Assembly (NCBI GenBank): GCA_900319225.1
Contig: ONNV01000008.1
Location: forward strand, 1-64,000
Source: an uncultured Prevotellaceae bacterium
GTDB lineage: Bacteria; Bacteroidota; Bacteroidia; Bacteroidales; Bacteroidaceae
Length of the DNA: 64,000 bases
Direction: 5' to 3'
Shown here: positions 17,380-27,144 of the stretch, piece by piece
Layout: each line of letters opens with the position of its first letter
How positions within the stretch are numbered: the stretch's first letter is position 1
Position numbers and translations under genes: made by a program
The notes under the pieces: model-generated
What the model saw: the letters and a program-made list of their open reading frames with translations, nothing else
The model's database searches: none
What the model was told of the DNA's origin: nothing

Positions 17380-17570
17380 GCAGGACTGACAGTTCTGGGA
17401 GCATAAGCGGCCGGCGTTAAGCGGAGAGCCCTGGAGGATCCCGTTAAGAACGGGGTTTGTTCGAGGAACGTTAGACCCCGAAGGGGCTATAAGGACGAGT
17501 TCGCCGTTTAGGGTCCGTAGGGGCTCGGAGTAGCCAGGACGGTGTTGTCTCCCGGAACTGTTAGTCCTGC
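17380..17570. ncRNA. Candidate structured RNA element, copy 1
   Basis: A 191-bp element closed by 22-base inverted ends (17380-17401 and 17549-17570) with two mismatched positions that remain G-U pairs. Inside lie a CCCGUU-AAG-AACGGG hairpin (17449-17463), a CCCC-GAA-GGGG hairpin (17476-17486), a GAAC/GUUC pairing around it, and a GGCU/AGCC stem near the 3' end. A second copy at 47209-47400 has diverged while keeping the same pairings. The plus-strand reading is preferred because a promoter-like TAATTTG ends 9 bases upstream, but strand is unproven. No open frame is conserved between the copies. It fills the GH30-mazG gap. The RNA class was not recognised. Confidence 0.65.
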
Positions 17571-17579
17571 GGCCCCCAA

Positions 17580-18365
17580 TTATAAACCTTTACTTTTGGC
17601 TTCGTTCCAGAGGGCGTCCATCTCATCCAGGGTCATGTCTTTGAGTTGACGGTTGTTGGATAGAGCGGCCTCCTCAACATAGTTGAAGCGGCGTATGAAC
17701 TTCTTGTTGGTGCGCTCCAGTGCGTCATCGGGATGGATCTTGTAGAGACGTGCCACGTTGATGATTGAGAACAGCAGGTCACCCAGCTCCTGCTCTGCTT
17801 TCTCCTTGTCATTGGCCGATATCTCCGCACTGAGTTCAGCATACTCCTCACGGACCTTATTCAATGCCCCCTGCGGAGTATCCCAGTCAAAACCCACATG
17901 AGCAGCCTTCTCCTGAATGCGGAAAGCCTTGATGATTGAGGGTAGGGCATCGGGCACACCGGCCAGCACACGCTTGTTGCCACCCTTCTCCTTGAGCTTG
18001 AGCTGCTCCCAGTTCTGGAGCACCTGCTCGGCGCCATCTACATTGGTGGTGCCGTATATGTGCGGGTGGCGGTATATTAGTTTGTCGCAGAGTTTGTCAC
18101 AAACGTCCTTGATATCGTAATCGCCGGTCTCGCTGCCAATCTTTGCGTAAAAGACTATGTGCAGCAGGACATCGCCCAACTCCTTTACGATATCGGGCTT
18201 GCTGTCTTTCATTATGGCATCACAGAGCTCAAAGACCTCCTCGATAGTATTCTGACGCAGTGAATCATTGGTCTGGACACTGTCCCAAGGGCACTTCTCC
18301 CTGAGCTCATCCATTATGTCAAGCAGGCGGCCGAACGCCTGCATCTTCTCTTCGCGTGTATGCAT
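17580..18365 (-). CDS. mazG: Nucleoside triphosphate pyrophosphohydrolase MazG
   Basis: A 261-residue protein with two MazG domains: EEVFELCDAI...KELGDVLLHIVFYAKIG (about 37-78) and EEYAELSAEI...EQELGDLLFSIINVARLY (about 170-205), holding the EExxE and ExxD metal-binding motifs. MazG hydrolyses NTPs to NMP and pyrophosphate and limits mutagenic or stress nucleotides. The start at 18365 (MHTREEKM) was chosen because a -7 box (18383-18390) lies within the longer frame. Divergent from valS. Confidence 0.92.
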   Translation of the reverse strand: MHTREEKMQAFGRLLDIMDELREKCPWDSVQTNDSLRQNTIEEVFELCDAIMKDSKPDIVKELGDVLLHIVFYAKIGSETGDYDIKDVCDKLCDKLIYRHPHIYGTTNVDGAEQVLQNWEQLKLKEKGGNKRVLAGVPDALPSIIKAFRIQEKAAHVGFDWDTPQGALNKVREEYAELSAEISANDKEKAEQELGDLLFSIINVARLYKIHPDDALERTNKKFIRRFNYVEEAALSNNRQLKDMTLDEMDALWNEAKSKGL

Positions 18366-18382
18366 ATTATTATATTTTAGCG

Positions 18383-18390
18383 CAAAATTA
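18383..18390 (-). promoter_or_regulatory. -7 box of mazG
   Basis: TAATTTTG on the minus strand, 17 bases upstream of the mazG ATG. Confidence 0.6.
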
Positions 18391-18403
18391 CACATTAAAT
18401 CAG

Positions 18404-18411
18404 TACCTTTG
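18404..18411 (+). promoter_or_regulatory. -7 box of valS
   Basis: TACCTTTG, 32 bases upstream of the valS ATG at 18444; the two divergent boxes are 13 bases apart. Confidence 0.6.
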
Positions 18412-18443
18412 CAGTCAATTTTAGACACAGGTAATATTTCTTT

Positions 18444-21134
18444 ATGGAATTAGCAAGCAAATACAACCCTGCCGATGTGGAGGGAAAGTGGTACAAGTAT
18501 TGGGAGGATGGCAAGTTTTTTCACTCAGAGCCCGATGGCCGTGAGGCTTACACGATAGTCATTCCGCCACCAAACGTGACCGGTGTTCTGCACATGGGTC
18601 ATATGCTTAACAACACTATCCAGGATATCCTGGTGCGTCGTGCCCGCATGATGGGCAAGAACGCTCTGTGGGTGCCCGGAACAGACCATGCATCAATAGC
18701 TACTGAGGCAAAGGTCGTGGCCAAGCTTGCCGCACAGGGAATCAAGAAGACAGACCTGACCCGTGAGGAGTTCCTTAAGCACGCATGGGAGTGGAAAGAG
18801 GAGCACGGAGGCATAATCCTCAAGCAACTCCGCCGTCTGGGTTGCAGCTGTGACTGGGACCGCACCGCATTCACCATGGATGACCTGCGCTCAGAGAGCG
18901 TTATCAAGGTGTTCGTTGACCTTTACAACAAGGGCCTTATCTATCGCGGCGTACGTATGGTAAACTGGGATCCCAAGGCTCAGACCGCTCTGAGTGATGA
19001 GGAGGTAGTTTACAAGGAGGAGCACAGCAAGCTGTACTATCTCAAGTACTATGTGGCCGATGCTGCTGAGAATCCCGTAAAGACCACCGGTGCAGAGGGC
19101 GAGATTGTGCACAAGGATGCCAAGGGCTACTATGCAGTGGTTGCCACCACACGTCCCGAGACCATCATGGGTGATACCGCCATGTGCATCAACCCGGCCG
19201 ATCCCAAGAACGGCTGGTTGAAGGGCCACAAGGTTATCGTTCCTCTGGTTAACCGCGTAATACCTGTAATTGAGGATGATTATGTAGACATTGAGTTTGG
19301 TACCGGTTGCCTTAAGGTAACTCCTGCCCATGATGTCAATGACTATATGCTGGGTGAGAAATACAACCTTGAGATCATAGATATATTCAACGACAACGGT
19401 ACCCTGAGTGAGAAGGCCGGCCTCTACGTAGGTATGGACCGCTTTGCAGTCAAGAAGCAGATTGCCGTTGACCTGGAGGGCGCAGGCCTGCTGGAGAAGA
19501 TGGAGGACTACACCAATAAGGTTGGTTACAGCGAGCGTAACCCGGATACCGTAATTGAGCCCAAGCTCTCAATGCAGTGGTTCCTCAAGATGCAGCATTT
19601 TGCCGATATGGCTCTGCCGCCCGTAATGAATGATGAGCTCAAGTTCTATCCGCCCAAGTACAAGAACACCTACCGCAACTGGCTGGAGAACATCAAGGAC
19701 TGGTGCATTAGCCGTCAGCTCTGGTGGGGACATAGAATCCCTGCTTACTTCATGCCCAAGGGCGGATTCGTAGTAGCCGAGACAATTGATAAGGCAGTTG
19801 AGCTGGCCCGCGCCAAGAGCGGTGACAACAGCCTGACAGCTGCTGACCTGCGTCAGGATGAGGATGTGCTGGATACATGGTTCAGCTCATGGCTCTGGCC
19901 TATCAGCCTCTTTGACGGCATCAACAACCCCGATAACGAGGAGATCAAGTACTACTATCCCACAAATGACCTGGTAACCGGCCCGGATATCATATTCTTC
20001 TGGGTGGCCCGTATGATCATGTCGGGTTACGAGTACCGCCACGATATGCCTTTCCGTAACGTATACTTTACCGGTATCGTTCGTGACAAGCTGGGCCGTA
20101 AGATGAGTAAGTCACTGGGTAACTCACCTGATCCCATAGGCCTGATTGAGCAGTACGGAGCCGATGGCGTACGTATGGGTCTTATGCTCTCTGCTCCTGC
20201 AGGTAACGATATCCCGTTTGATGAGGCTATCTGCGAGCAGGGCCGTAACTTCAACAACAAGATTTGGAACGCGTTCCGTCTTACACAGACCTGGACCGTT
20301 GCCGATATAGAGCAGCCCGAGAGCGCAAAGGTTGCAGTGGAGTGGTTCCGCAGCAAGCTTAACAGCACAGCGGCTGAGATGGATGACCTGATGTCAAAGT
20401 ACCGTATCAGCGAGGCTCTGATGGCAGTTTACAAGCTGTTCTGGGATGAGTTCGCAAGCTGGTACCTGGAGATCATCAAGCCTGTTTACGGACAGCCCAT
20501 CGACTCCAAGACATACGCTGCCACACTGGATATGTTTGAGCAGCTGCTCATGCTGCTGCATCCGTTCATGCCGTTCATCACCGAGGAGCTTTGGCACGCA
20601 GTACGCGAGCGCAAGGACGGTGAGAGCATCATGAACCAGACTATCGTGGATCTTGTAAAGGGTAAGGCCGATGCAGCTCTGCTTGATCAGTTTGAGCAGG
20701 CCAAGCAGGTCGTAACAGAGATCCGTTCAGTACGCAAGGCCAAGAACATCGGCCCGCGTGAGCCGCTTACCGTTGAGGCTGTGGGCGCCAACCCGCTGGC
20801 ATCACTCAGCAGCATGATACTCAAGATGGCCGGACTGGATGAGATTGTTGTAGTGGACGCCAAGAGCGAGGGTACTGCTGCGTTCATGGTAGGAACCCAG
20901 GAGTATGCTGTACGTCTGGGCGGACTCATAGACGTTGAGGCTGAGCTCAAGAAGATGCAGGCTGAGCTGGAGCACCTGGAGGGATTCCTCAAGGGTGTGA
21001 ACGCCAAGCTTTCAAATGAGAACTTTGTGGCACATGCACCTGCCGCCGTTGTTGAGAACGAGCGCAAGAAACAGGCCGATGCCACTCAGAAAATTGCAAC
21101 CATAAAGGAGAGCATGGCCGCTCTCAAGAAATAA
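18444..21134 (+). CDS. valS: Valyl-tRNA synthetase
   Basis: An 896-residue class I synthetase. [17 protein letters not shown] (about 42-57) is the HIGH region of Val[16 protein letters not shown] (about 551-564) the KMSKS loop, and the CP1 editing domain lies between with [13 protein letters not shown]. The anticodon-binding domain and the C-terminal coiled coil typical of ValRS (about 830-895) are present, so the protein is complete. It charges tRNA-Val and edits misactivated Thr. The next gene starts at the base after the stop. Confidence 0.97.
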   Translation: MELASKYNPADVEGKWYKYWEDGKFFHSEPDGREAYTIVIPPPNVTGVLHMGHMLNNTIQDILVRRARMMGKNALWVPGTDHASIATEAKVVAKLAAQGIKKTDLTREEFLKHAWEWKEEHGGIILKQLRRLGCSCDWDRTAFTMDDLRSESVIKVFVDLYNKGLIYRGVRMVNWDPKAQTALSDEEVVYKEEHSKLYYLKYYVADAAENPVKTTGAEGEIVHKDAKGYYAVVATTRPETIMGDTAMCINPADPKNGWLKGHKVIVPLVNRVIPVIEDDYVDIEFGTGCLKVTPAHDVNDYMLGEKYNLEIIDIFNDNGTLSEKAGLYVGMDRFAVKKQIAVDLEGAGLLEKMEDYTNKVGYSERNPDTVIEPKLSMQWFLKMQHFADMALPPVMNDELKFYPPKYKNTYRNWLENIKDWCISRQLWWGHRIPAYFMPKGGFVVAETIDKAVELARAKSGDNSLTAADLRQDEDVLDTWFSSWLWPISLFDGINNPDNEEIKYYYPTNDLVTGPDIIFFWVARMIMSGYEYRHDMPFRNVYFTGIVRDKLGRKMSKSLGNSPDPIGLIEQYGADGVRMGLMLSAPAGNDIPFDEAICEQGRNFNNKIWNAFRLTQTWTVADIEQPESAKVAVEWFRSKLNSTAAEMDDLMSKYRISEALMAVYKLFWDEFASWYLEIIKPVYGQPIDSKTYAATLDMFEQLLMLLHPFMPFITEELWHAVRERKDGESIMNQTIVDLVKGKADAALLDQFEQAKQVVTEIRSVRKAKNIGPREPLTVEAVGANPLASLSSMILKMAGLDEIVVVDAKSEGTAAFMVGTQEYAVRLGGLIDVEAELKKMQAELEHLEGFLKGVNAKLSNENFVAHAPAAVVENERKKQADATQKIATIKESMAALKK

Positions 21135-22028
21135 ATGGAAGAGAACAAATCAGGAAAGACCGGTCTGGTCATAGCCATCATAGCTATTGCTCTGCTGGCT
21201 GCAACTGTAGTTTATCTGTTCCTGTCCGTAAGGGACAAGGGTCGTGAGATTGAGGAGATGTCCCAGCTCTTTGAGATAGAGAAGGAGGAGATGGAGAATG
21301 AGTACTCCGGTTTTGCCGTGCAGTATGACGAGATGAAGATGCATATCTCAAATGACTCCCTGATACGTCAGCTGGATAAGGAGAAGCAGCGTACCCAGCA
21401 ACTTCTGGAGGAGTTGCGTCAGACCAAGGCTACCAATGCCGCCGAGATAAAGCGACTCAAGAAAGAGCTGGCGACCGTACGTGAGGTTATGCGTACATAT
21501 GTAGTTCAGATAGACTCTCTGGACCGCATCAACAAGCAGCTGGCCAAGGAGAATACCCGCGTACGCCAGCAGTATCAGGCGCAGACCAAGGTAGTTGAGC
21601 AGCTTACCGTCGATAAGCAGAAAGCTGAGGAGAAGGTGGCTCTTGCATCACAGCTGGATGCCGCTGCCATTACCATCACTCCGCGTAACAAACGCGGCAA
21701 GGAGGAGAAGAAGGTCAAGAACGTGACACAGTTCATGGTGAACTTTACCATTGTCAAGAACATAACTGTTCAGACAGGTGAGAAGACAGTCTATCTGCGT
21801 ATCACCAAACCGGACGGCGAGGTGCTGGTAAAGGATGCAGCCAATACGTTCCGTTATGAGAACGTTTCACTTGAGTACTCAGCCAAGAAGTATATCGAGT
21901 ATACCGGCGAGCAGCAGGAGGTAACCATGTACTGGGATGTTGAGGAGTATCTCAGCGCCGGTACATACACCGCTTACCTGTTTGTTGACGGTGTCATGAT
22001 CGGCGAGCAGAGCGTTACACTAAACTGA
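21135..22028 (+). CDS. Membrane-anchored coiled-coil protein, unknown function
   Basis: A 297-residue protein. An N-terminal transmembrane segment (about 10-30, LVIAIIAIALLAATVVYLFL) is followed by a long Glu/Lys/Gln-rich coiled coil (about 35-170) and a C-terminal domain (about 185-297) that looks all-beta and ends FVDGVMIGEQSVTLN. The layout suggests an inner-membrane anchor with the coiled coil and beta domain outside. It abuts valS with no gap and is 9 bp upstream of the helicase gene, so all three may share a transcript. No known family was recognised. Confidence 0.75.
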   Translation: MEENKSGKTGLVIAIIAIALLAATVVYLFLSVRDKGREIEEMSQLFEIEKEEMENEYSGFAVQYDEMKMHISNDSLIRQLDKEKQRTQQLLEELRQTKATNAAEIKRLKKELATVREVMRTYVVQIDSLDRINKQLAKENTRVRQQYQAQTKVVEQLTVDKQKAEEKVALASQLDAAAITITPRNKRGKEEKKVKNVTQFMVNFTIVKNITVQTGEKTVYLRITKPDGEVLVKDAANTFRYENVSLEYSAKKYIEYTGEQQEVTMYWDVEEYLSAGTYTAYLFVDGVMIGEQSVTLN

Positions 22029-22037
22029 TTTCCATAG

Positions 22038-24125
22038 ATGAGTTCATTTAAGGAACTTGGAGTATCGGCCCCGATACTCAAGGCAATAGAAGAGCTTGGA
22101 TTTGAGCATCCCATGCCGGTCCAGGAGGCAGTGATCCCTTACCTTCTGGAGGAGGGTAGCGGTGATGTCGTGGCTCTGGCACAGACCGGAACCGGTAAGA
22201 CTGCGGCATATGGCATACCGGCCATACAGAAGACAGATGTTGAGAGCTCCGATGCACAGTTCCTTATACTGAGCCCTACACGTGAGCTTTGCGTGCAGAT
22301 AGCCAGTGACCTGGCCGATTTCTCACATTACATAGAGGGCCTGCACGTGATACCTATGTACGGCGGCTCATCAATCGAGAACCAGATTCGCAACTTTAAG
22401 CGTGGCGCACATATCATCGTGGCCACTCCGGGTCGTCTGATTGACCTCATGGAGCGTGGTGTGGTAAGTCTTGACACCATCCGCACAGTCATCCTTGATG
22501 AGGCCGATGAGATGCTCAACATGGGATTCAGTGAGGACCTGGAGAAGATCCTCTCATCGGTCCCCGTAGAGCGTAAGATGCTCATGTTCTCGGCCACCAT
22601 GAGCAAGGAGATACAGGCTATATCCAAGAAGTACCTGCAGGATGCACGTGAGATAGTGGTCGGTACCCGTAATGAGGGCGCCGAGAACGTGAACCACGTC
22701 TACTACATGGTACATGCCAAGGACAAATACCTGGCTCTGAAACGTATTGTCGACTACTATCCTTCAATATACGCAATCATATTCTGCCGTACCCGTATGG
22801 AGACGCAGGAGATTGCCGACAAGCTGATGCAGGACGGCTATAATGCCGATTCACTGCACGGAGACCTGTCACAGGCGCAGCGTGACCTTACCATGAACAA
22901 GTTCCGCAAGCATCAGCTGCAGCTGCTGGTGGCTACCGATGTGGCAGCACGCGGTCTTGACGTGGACAACCTCACGCACGTAATAAACTTCGGTCTGCCC
23001 GATGACATCGAGAACTACACCCACCGCAGCGGCCGTACCGGTCGTGCCGGCAAGACGGGAACGTCAATATCGATAGTAAACCTCAGGGAGAAGGGTAAGA
23101 TCCGTTTCATAGAGAAAGCCATAGGCAAGCAGTTCGTACAGGGACAGATGCCTACCGGAACCCAGATCTGTGAGAAACAGCTCTACAAGGTGATTGATGA
23201 CCTGGAGCGCATTCAGGTTGATGAGGAGCAGATAGAGAAGTTCCTGCCCGATATATTCCGCCGTTTGGACTGGATGGACAAGAACGATATCATAAAGCGT
23301 ATCGTGACCCGTGAGTTCGGCAGGTTTGTGCGCTACTACAAGGATGCACCGGAACTTGAGGAGGTAACCCATAAGGAGGCCGATGAGGAGAAACGCAAGA
23401 AGAAGGACCGTCACCGTGCACAGAAGGGCTACACCCGTTTCTTTATCAACATAGGTAAGAAGGATCACGTGCAGCCTGTCCATATCATTGAGATGCTCAA
23501 CCGCAATGTGGCAGGACGTGTGGATGTGGGCCGAATAGACCTGATGCAGAACTTCTCATTCTTTGAGTGCCCCCAGGAGTATACTGAGGAGATACTCACA
23601 GGCATGGAGGGAGTTAACTACAAGAGCCGTCAGGTTCATGTTGAGGTGGCCGAGACCCGTTCTGAGGATGGACAGCAGACAGAGGACAGACCCGCTAAGG
23701 AGCGTAAGCCCCGTAGGGAAGACAAACCCCGCCGTGAGGATAAACCCGTAAGGGAGAAGAAATCCAATCGTGAGGAGAAACCCCGCAGAGAGAGTAAACC
23801 CACCCGTGAGGAGAGAGCCTACCGCGAGGAAAAGACCTCCCGCGCTCCCAAGCGTGCTCCCAAGGTTCAGGTAGCTCAGGATGATGAGTTCTGGCGCGAT
23901 TTTGAGAACGTTTTCGATAAGCCAAATGACCAAAGGGAGTTTACTCACTTTGGCATGGCGAGAAAAGGTGGGATGAAATCCAACGGAGACTGGCGTCAGT
24001 TCTTCCGCTCCGATAACGGCAAACCCCGCCGCGGTGCCGGCCGTAATGACTCCAAACCCTCCAAGCACAAGGACAAGAAATCAACCCGCAAGGAAAAGGT
24101 CAATGGCCGCAAATCCCGCCGGTAA
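22038..24125 (+). CDS. deaD: DEAD-box RNA helicase with DbpA-type RNA-binding domain
   Basis: A 695-residue protein. Helicase motifs in order: AQTGTGKT (motif I), PTRELCVQ (Ia), DEADEML (II), SATMS (III), the ARGLDVDNLTHVIN region (V) and HRSGRTGRAG (VI). After about residue 475 comes a DbpA/CsdA-type RNA-recognition fold (RFFINIGKKDHVQPVHIIEML...). The last ~160 residues are a highly basic, disordered tail with repeats of the type RREDKPRRE. Expected role: rRNA maturation, ribosome assembly or cold-shock mRNA unwinding. The symbol is given for the family; CsdA/DbpA cannot be separated by eye. Confidence 0.92.
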   Translation: MSSFKELGVSAPILKAIEELGFEHPMPVQEAVIPYLLEEGSGDVVALAQTGTGKTAAYGIPAIQKTDVESSDAQFLILSPTRELCVQIASDLADFSHYIEGLHVIPMYGGSSIENQIRNFKRGAHIIVATPGRLIDLMERGVVSLDTIRTVILDEADEMLNMGFSEDLEKILSSVPVERKMLMFSATMSKEIQAISKKYLQDAREIVVGTRNEGAENVNHVYYMVHAKDKYLALKRIVDYYPSIYAIIFCRTRMETQEIADKLMQDGYNADSLHGDLSQAQRDLTMNKFRKHQLQLLVATDVAARGLDVDNLTHVINFGLPDDIENYTHRSGRTGRAGKTGTSISIVNLREKGKIRFIEKAIGKQFVQGQMPTGTQICEKQLYKVIDDLERIQVDEEQIEKFLPDIFRRLDWMDKNDIIKRIVTREFGRFVRYYKDAPELEEVTHKEADEEKRKKKDRHRAQKGYTRFFINIGKKDHVQPVHIIEMLNRNVAGRVDVGRIDLMQNFSFFECPQEYTEEILTGMEGVNYKSRQVHVEVAETRSEDGQQTEDRPAKERKPRREDKPRREDKPVREKKSNREEKPRRESKPTREERAYREEKTSRAPKRAPKVQVAQDDEFWRDFENVFDKPNDQREFTHFGMARKGGMKSNGDWRQFFRSDNGKPRRGAGRNDSKPSKHKDKKSTRKEKVNGRKSRR

Positions 24126-24132
24126 AACGCAA

Positions 24133-24190
24133 AGGGGACGGTTCTGTTCGCGAACAGAACCGTCCCCTACGCGAACAGAACCGTCCCCTA
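24133..24190. repeat. 36-bp perfect palindrome with one arm duplicated
   Basis: Bases 24133-24168 read the same on both strands (AGGGGACGGTTCTGTTCG and its complement). The right half is then repeated in direct orientation: 24150-24169 equals 24171-24190. It starts 7 bp after the helicase stop. The AAAGGGGAC core recurs in the palindrome at 32804-32840, which suggests a dispersed REP-like family. Confidence 0.7.
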
Positions 24191-24203
24191 TGCGGAGGGA
24201 AGT

Positions 24204-24287
24204 GTAAAAAAATTAGACGATTTAAGGGCAAGACTTTGGTTTTTGCCCTTTTTGTTTGTTTATTGGTGTGGGGATAGGATAATTTTG
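24204..24287 (+). promoter_or_regulatory. Export-regulon promoter A: operator, insulating terminator, -33/-7
   Basis: The 15-bp operator (24204-24218, GTAAAAAAATTAGAC) has its ATTAGAC half starting at 24212, exactly 68 bp before the -7 box TAATTTTG (24280-24287). Between them is an intrinsic terminator (AGGGCAA/TTGCCCT plus T run, 24223-24253) that would stop read-through from the helicase gene. Units B, C and D have the same operator at the same distance. An activator binding here would lie about 75 bp upstream of the transcript start. Confidence 0.75.
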
Positions 24288-24313
24288 GGATTGAAATTGA
24301 GTTAGTCCTAAGT

Positions 24314-26731
24314 ATGTTATTTCATTATCTCAAAATGGCATTCCGTAGTCTGGGCAAGTACCGGATGCAGAATATCATATCAATTGTTTGCCTCTCTGTA
24401 GCATTGTTCTGTTTCAGCATCAATCTCTATTTCTCACGTTCATTGATTGAGGTGGATGACTGGCTGGATGATGACAGGATTGTTTGCCTTAGAAACGAAC
24501 TCATTCCTAGTGTGAATCCTGGATTGGCAATGGAGATTGTCAGGCAGAAACCTGAAGTGGAGTGCATGTTCCGCTATGAGTCACGAATATGTGGATGGCA
24601 TGAGACCGACAGGTTGGGAGAGAGTGAGAATACGGATAATTTCATATTTGCAGACGCCACTCTCAAGGATGTGCTGGGGCTTAAACTGTTGGCCGGAAAC
24701 TGGGAGTCTGTCATTAATAATAACTCAATGTATACATTGGTATTGACAGAGTCTTTTGCCAAACAGCATTACGGAACTATAGACAGTCTGATAAGGCATC
24801 AGCTGTTCATGTCTGAGGCTAGGGGAGTGGTAAACGTGATGGGTGTAATTGAGGACCTTCCATACGCCAATTCAATATCGGGATACAAGCCGGTTGCAGG
24901 CTGGATTTTCACGAATGAAGGTTTTTCCGCTTTTTATGGCACCAATGTCCTTCTTAAACTGAAAGAGGGGGTAGACGCTGATGCGTTTATCAGGAGCTTC
25001 TATGAAGAACAGACCGACGCGGATAACACAAAGGTAAGGAAATACAGATTCCGTGATGAGAGAGGTGGTGTGTATCCCGTCAGAATTAATCAGAAAAATA
25101 CAGATAATTCTACCCGTCTGCTGATTCTGCTTTTGATTACGATGCCGGGTACACTGATACTTATTGTGGCGTTGTTCAACTATTTCCATCTGCTGGCCAA
25201 CAGCATACTGTCAAACAGACGTGAATATGCCCTAAGACGTATAAACGGAGCACGTACGGTAGATATGTGGCTGATGGTAAGCATACAGATCATTATCACC
25301 ACCTTACTGACGGGTGCATTAAGCCTGATAATTGCATGTTATGTAACTCCGTTGATCAGTATAAGCCAGTCAACGGGTTCGGGCTCTAAAGTGACCTCAC
25401 TCGTAATTGATACAGATGTAGTTCTTAAGCATACAATGCAGTATATCCTGATGCTGATAGCCGTAGGGCTGGTTCTGGCCTGGATTGCCGTAATGCGCCT
25501 TAGAAGTGCCGATATGGGTAATATGATCAAGCGTCATTACGGTGGCCGAAATGTAATGATCGGTATTCAGCTTACCGTGGCGCAACTGGCCATTACTGTC
25601 CTGGTGGCTCTGTCACTTAAGGTAAGAGCCAACCTGAATGAACCCTATTCATGGCTCAGCAAGGAGGATAAGACATGCATCATAACAGACAGACAATACT
25701 ACACCAGACGCCATTTCAGCGAGATAATTGAGAGGGAGACTTCAAGCCTTAAGTCCCTTCCGTATATCACCAACGTATCCTTTGTCCCCGATGAGTATCT
25801 GCGTGGAAACAACTCCCTGACCACTGAGTATTCAAAAGGAAACAGCCTGGACGATGAAATGAACTGTACCAGGGTAGTCCTCAACTCTGAGATGATGGAT
25901 ATTCTGCAGATACCCATAAGGGAGGGACGCATGCCTGTAAAGAAAAATGAGATACTGGTGGATGACTATTTCATTGACGTGTTCAGATTAGGTATAGGCG
26001 ATACAATCCGGGTGCGTGACCTGACCGACAACTATGCAGGTGACGCGGCTGATTATGATATGGCAGGCGGGTGGATTCCGCTGGTAATTACCGGCCGTAT
26101 AGATAATGTGCGTGAAATGGCGGAATTCTTCCGTGTCTTGAAAAAGCCTACCGTCTATTTTAACTGGGAGGTCAATGAAGGCCATATTGTAACCAGGTGC
26201 CTGCCCGGTTACCAGAAAGAGACAAAAGAGGCTATCGTAAAGGCTCATTATCCCTATGCAAAGGAGGATGCCAATCTGAGTCTGGATGAGGCGTGGTCTT
26301 TATATGATTATCTTGACGACAACAACAATACCTGGAACAATATCGGTTTCATGGCATGGATAGTGGCTATCATAACTCTCATAATCACTCTGCTGGGCGT
26401 CTACTCGGCCATATCGATCGATACTACCCGCCGCCGCAAGGAGATGGCACTGCGCAAGATAAACGGCGCCGTAACCGCACAGATAGCATTGCTGTTTGCC
26501 CGGTTGTATATGAAACTGTTCGCTATATCATCGGTAGTATCTATACCGCTAAGTGCATTCATCATAAAAGGGATGATCCTTAACGGCCGATATGACAAGG
26601 GTGCCGTATACGCGATAATCTTCTATCTCTTTGTACTTGCGATAATGGTAGCGTTCGTAGCCCTGACCATAGGATTCAAGATACGCCGCATAGCCCGCGA
26701 GAATCCGGCCGATGTGATCAAGAGCGAATGA
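24314..26731 (+). CDS. FtsX/MacB-type ABC transporter permease (type I), solitary
   Basis: An 805-residue permease with two FtsX halves. Membrane segments lie near residues 20-40, 262-287, 312-340, 375-395, 415-435, 678-703, 735-757 and 768-790, with two large periplasmic domains (about 45-260 and 440-675). Coupling-helix motifs ALRRINGAR and ALRKINGAV are present in both halves, and the C terminus NPADVIKSE is shared with other permeases of the island. No ATPase is adjacent; the only one is at 39329. It belongs to the type I group with the permeases at 36985 and 40122. Such permeases use ATP binding to drive efflux or lipoprotein transport across the envelope. Confidence 0.88.
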   Translation: MLFHYLKMAFRSLGKYRMQNIISIVCLSVALFCFSINLYFSRSLIEVDDWLDDDRIVCLRNELIPSVNPGLAMEIVRQKPEVECMFRYESRICGWHETDRLGESENTDNFIFADATLKDVLGLKLLAGNWESVINNNSMYTLVLTESFAKQHYGTIDSLIRHQLFMSEARGVVNVMGVIEDLPYANSISGYKPVAGWIFTNEGFSAFYGTNVLLKLKEGVDADAFIRSFYEEQTDADNTKVRKYRFRDERGGVYPVRINQKNTDNSTRLLILLLITMPGTLILIVALFNYFHLLANSILSNRREYALRRINGARTVDMWLMVSIQIIITTLLTGALSLIIACYVTPLISISQSTGSGSKVTSLVIDTDVVLKHTMQYILMLIAVGLVLAWIAVMRLRSADMGNMIKRHYGGRNVMIGIQLTVAQLAITVLVALSLKVRANLNEPYSWLSKEDKTCIITDRQYYTRRHFSEIIERETSSLKSLPYITNVSFVPDEYLRGNNSLTTEYSKGNSLDDEMNCTRVVLNSEMMDILQIPIREGRMPVKKNEILVDDYFIDVFRLGIGDTIRVRDLTDNYAGDAADYDMAGGWIPLVITGRIDNVREMAEFFRVLKKPTVYFNWEVNEGHIVTRCLPGYQKETKEAIVKAHYPYAKEDANLSLDEAWSLYDYLDDNNNTWNNIGFMAWIVAIITLIITLLGVYSAISIDTTRRRKEMALRKINGAVTAQIALLFARLYMKLFAISSVVSIPLSAFIIKGMILNGRYDKGAVYAIIFYLFVLAIMVAFVALTIGFKIRRIARENPADVIKSE

Positions 26732-26739
26732 CCTTAACC

Positions 26740-27144
26740 TTATACCAGGTTTAGTTCAGAAATCTCAGAAGCAAAGGCTTTCATAGTTTTTTCTATTCTG
26801 GAGGCAGTGCGCTTAGATGGATGCCTTACGCCAGTGACATAATGACTTAATTGGCGTTGGTTGATACCGGTTATTCGTTCCAACCCAGCAAGTGAAAATG
26901 CGTATGAGTAGTAATTAAGAAATGAAGCTACATCATACTGGAAAACAAACTTGATATCGGGAAATGTCTTGCCTTCTGATGCATAGACGCGCTTCATATC
27001 CTCTACTCCGGCCATGAAATCCTCCTCGGTTTCACGTGCAGTCTTACCTTCACCTATGCAACCGAACTCACAATTGTTACTGGAGATATAAGCTGAATAA
27101 TCGCCTTTAATTCCCCTTTCTATTGTTACTCTTACTGTTTTCAT
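26740..27144 (-). CDS. hicB: HicB-family antitoxin with HTH domain
   Basis: A 134-residue protein. The N-terminal half (about 1-60; VTIERGIKGDYSAYI, GEGKTARETEEDFMAGVEDM) is a HicB partial-RNase-H-like fold that covers the toxin. The C-terminal half (about 75-130) holds a Cro-like helix-turn-helix (LERITGINQRQLSHYVTG). HicB neutralises HicA and usually represses the operon through this domain. It overlaps hicA by 4 bp and its stop is 8 bp from that of the convergent permease. The module is inserted between two units of the export island. Confidence 0.88.
   Translation of the reverse strand: MKTVRVTIERGIKGDYSAYISSNNCEFGCIGEGKTARETEEDFMAGVEDMKRVYASEGKTFPDIKFVFQYDVASFLNYYSYAFSLAGLERITGINQRQLSHYVTGVRHPSKRTASRIEKTMKAFASEISELNLV

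Noticed and set aside
17380-17570. Element as a MITE with terminal inverted repeats
   Set aside because: No target-site duplication at either copy, and paired changes inside inner hairpins fit RNA structure better; not fully excluded.
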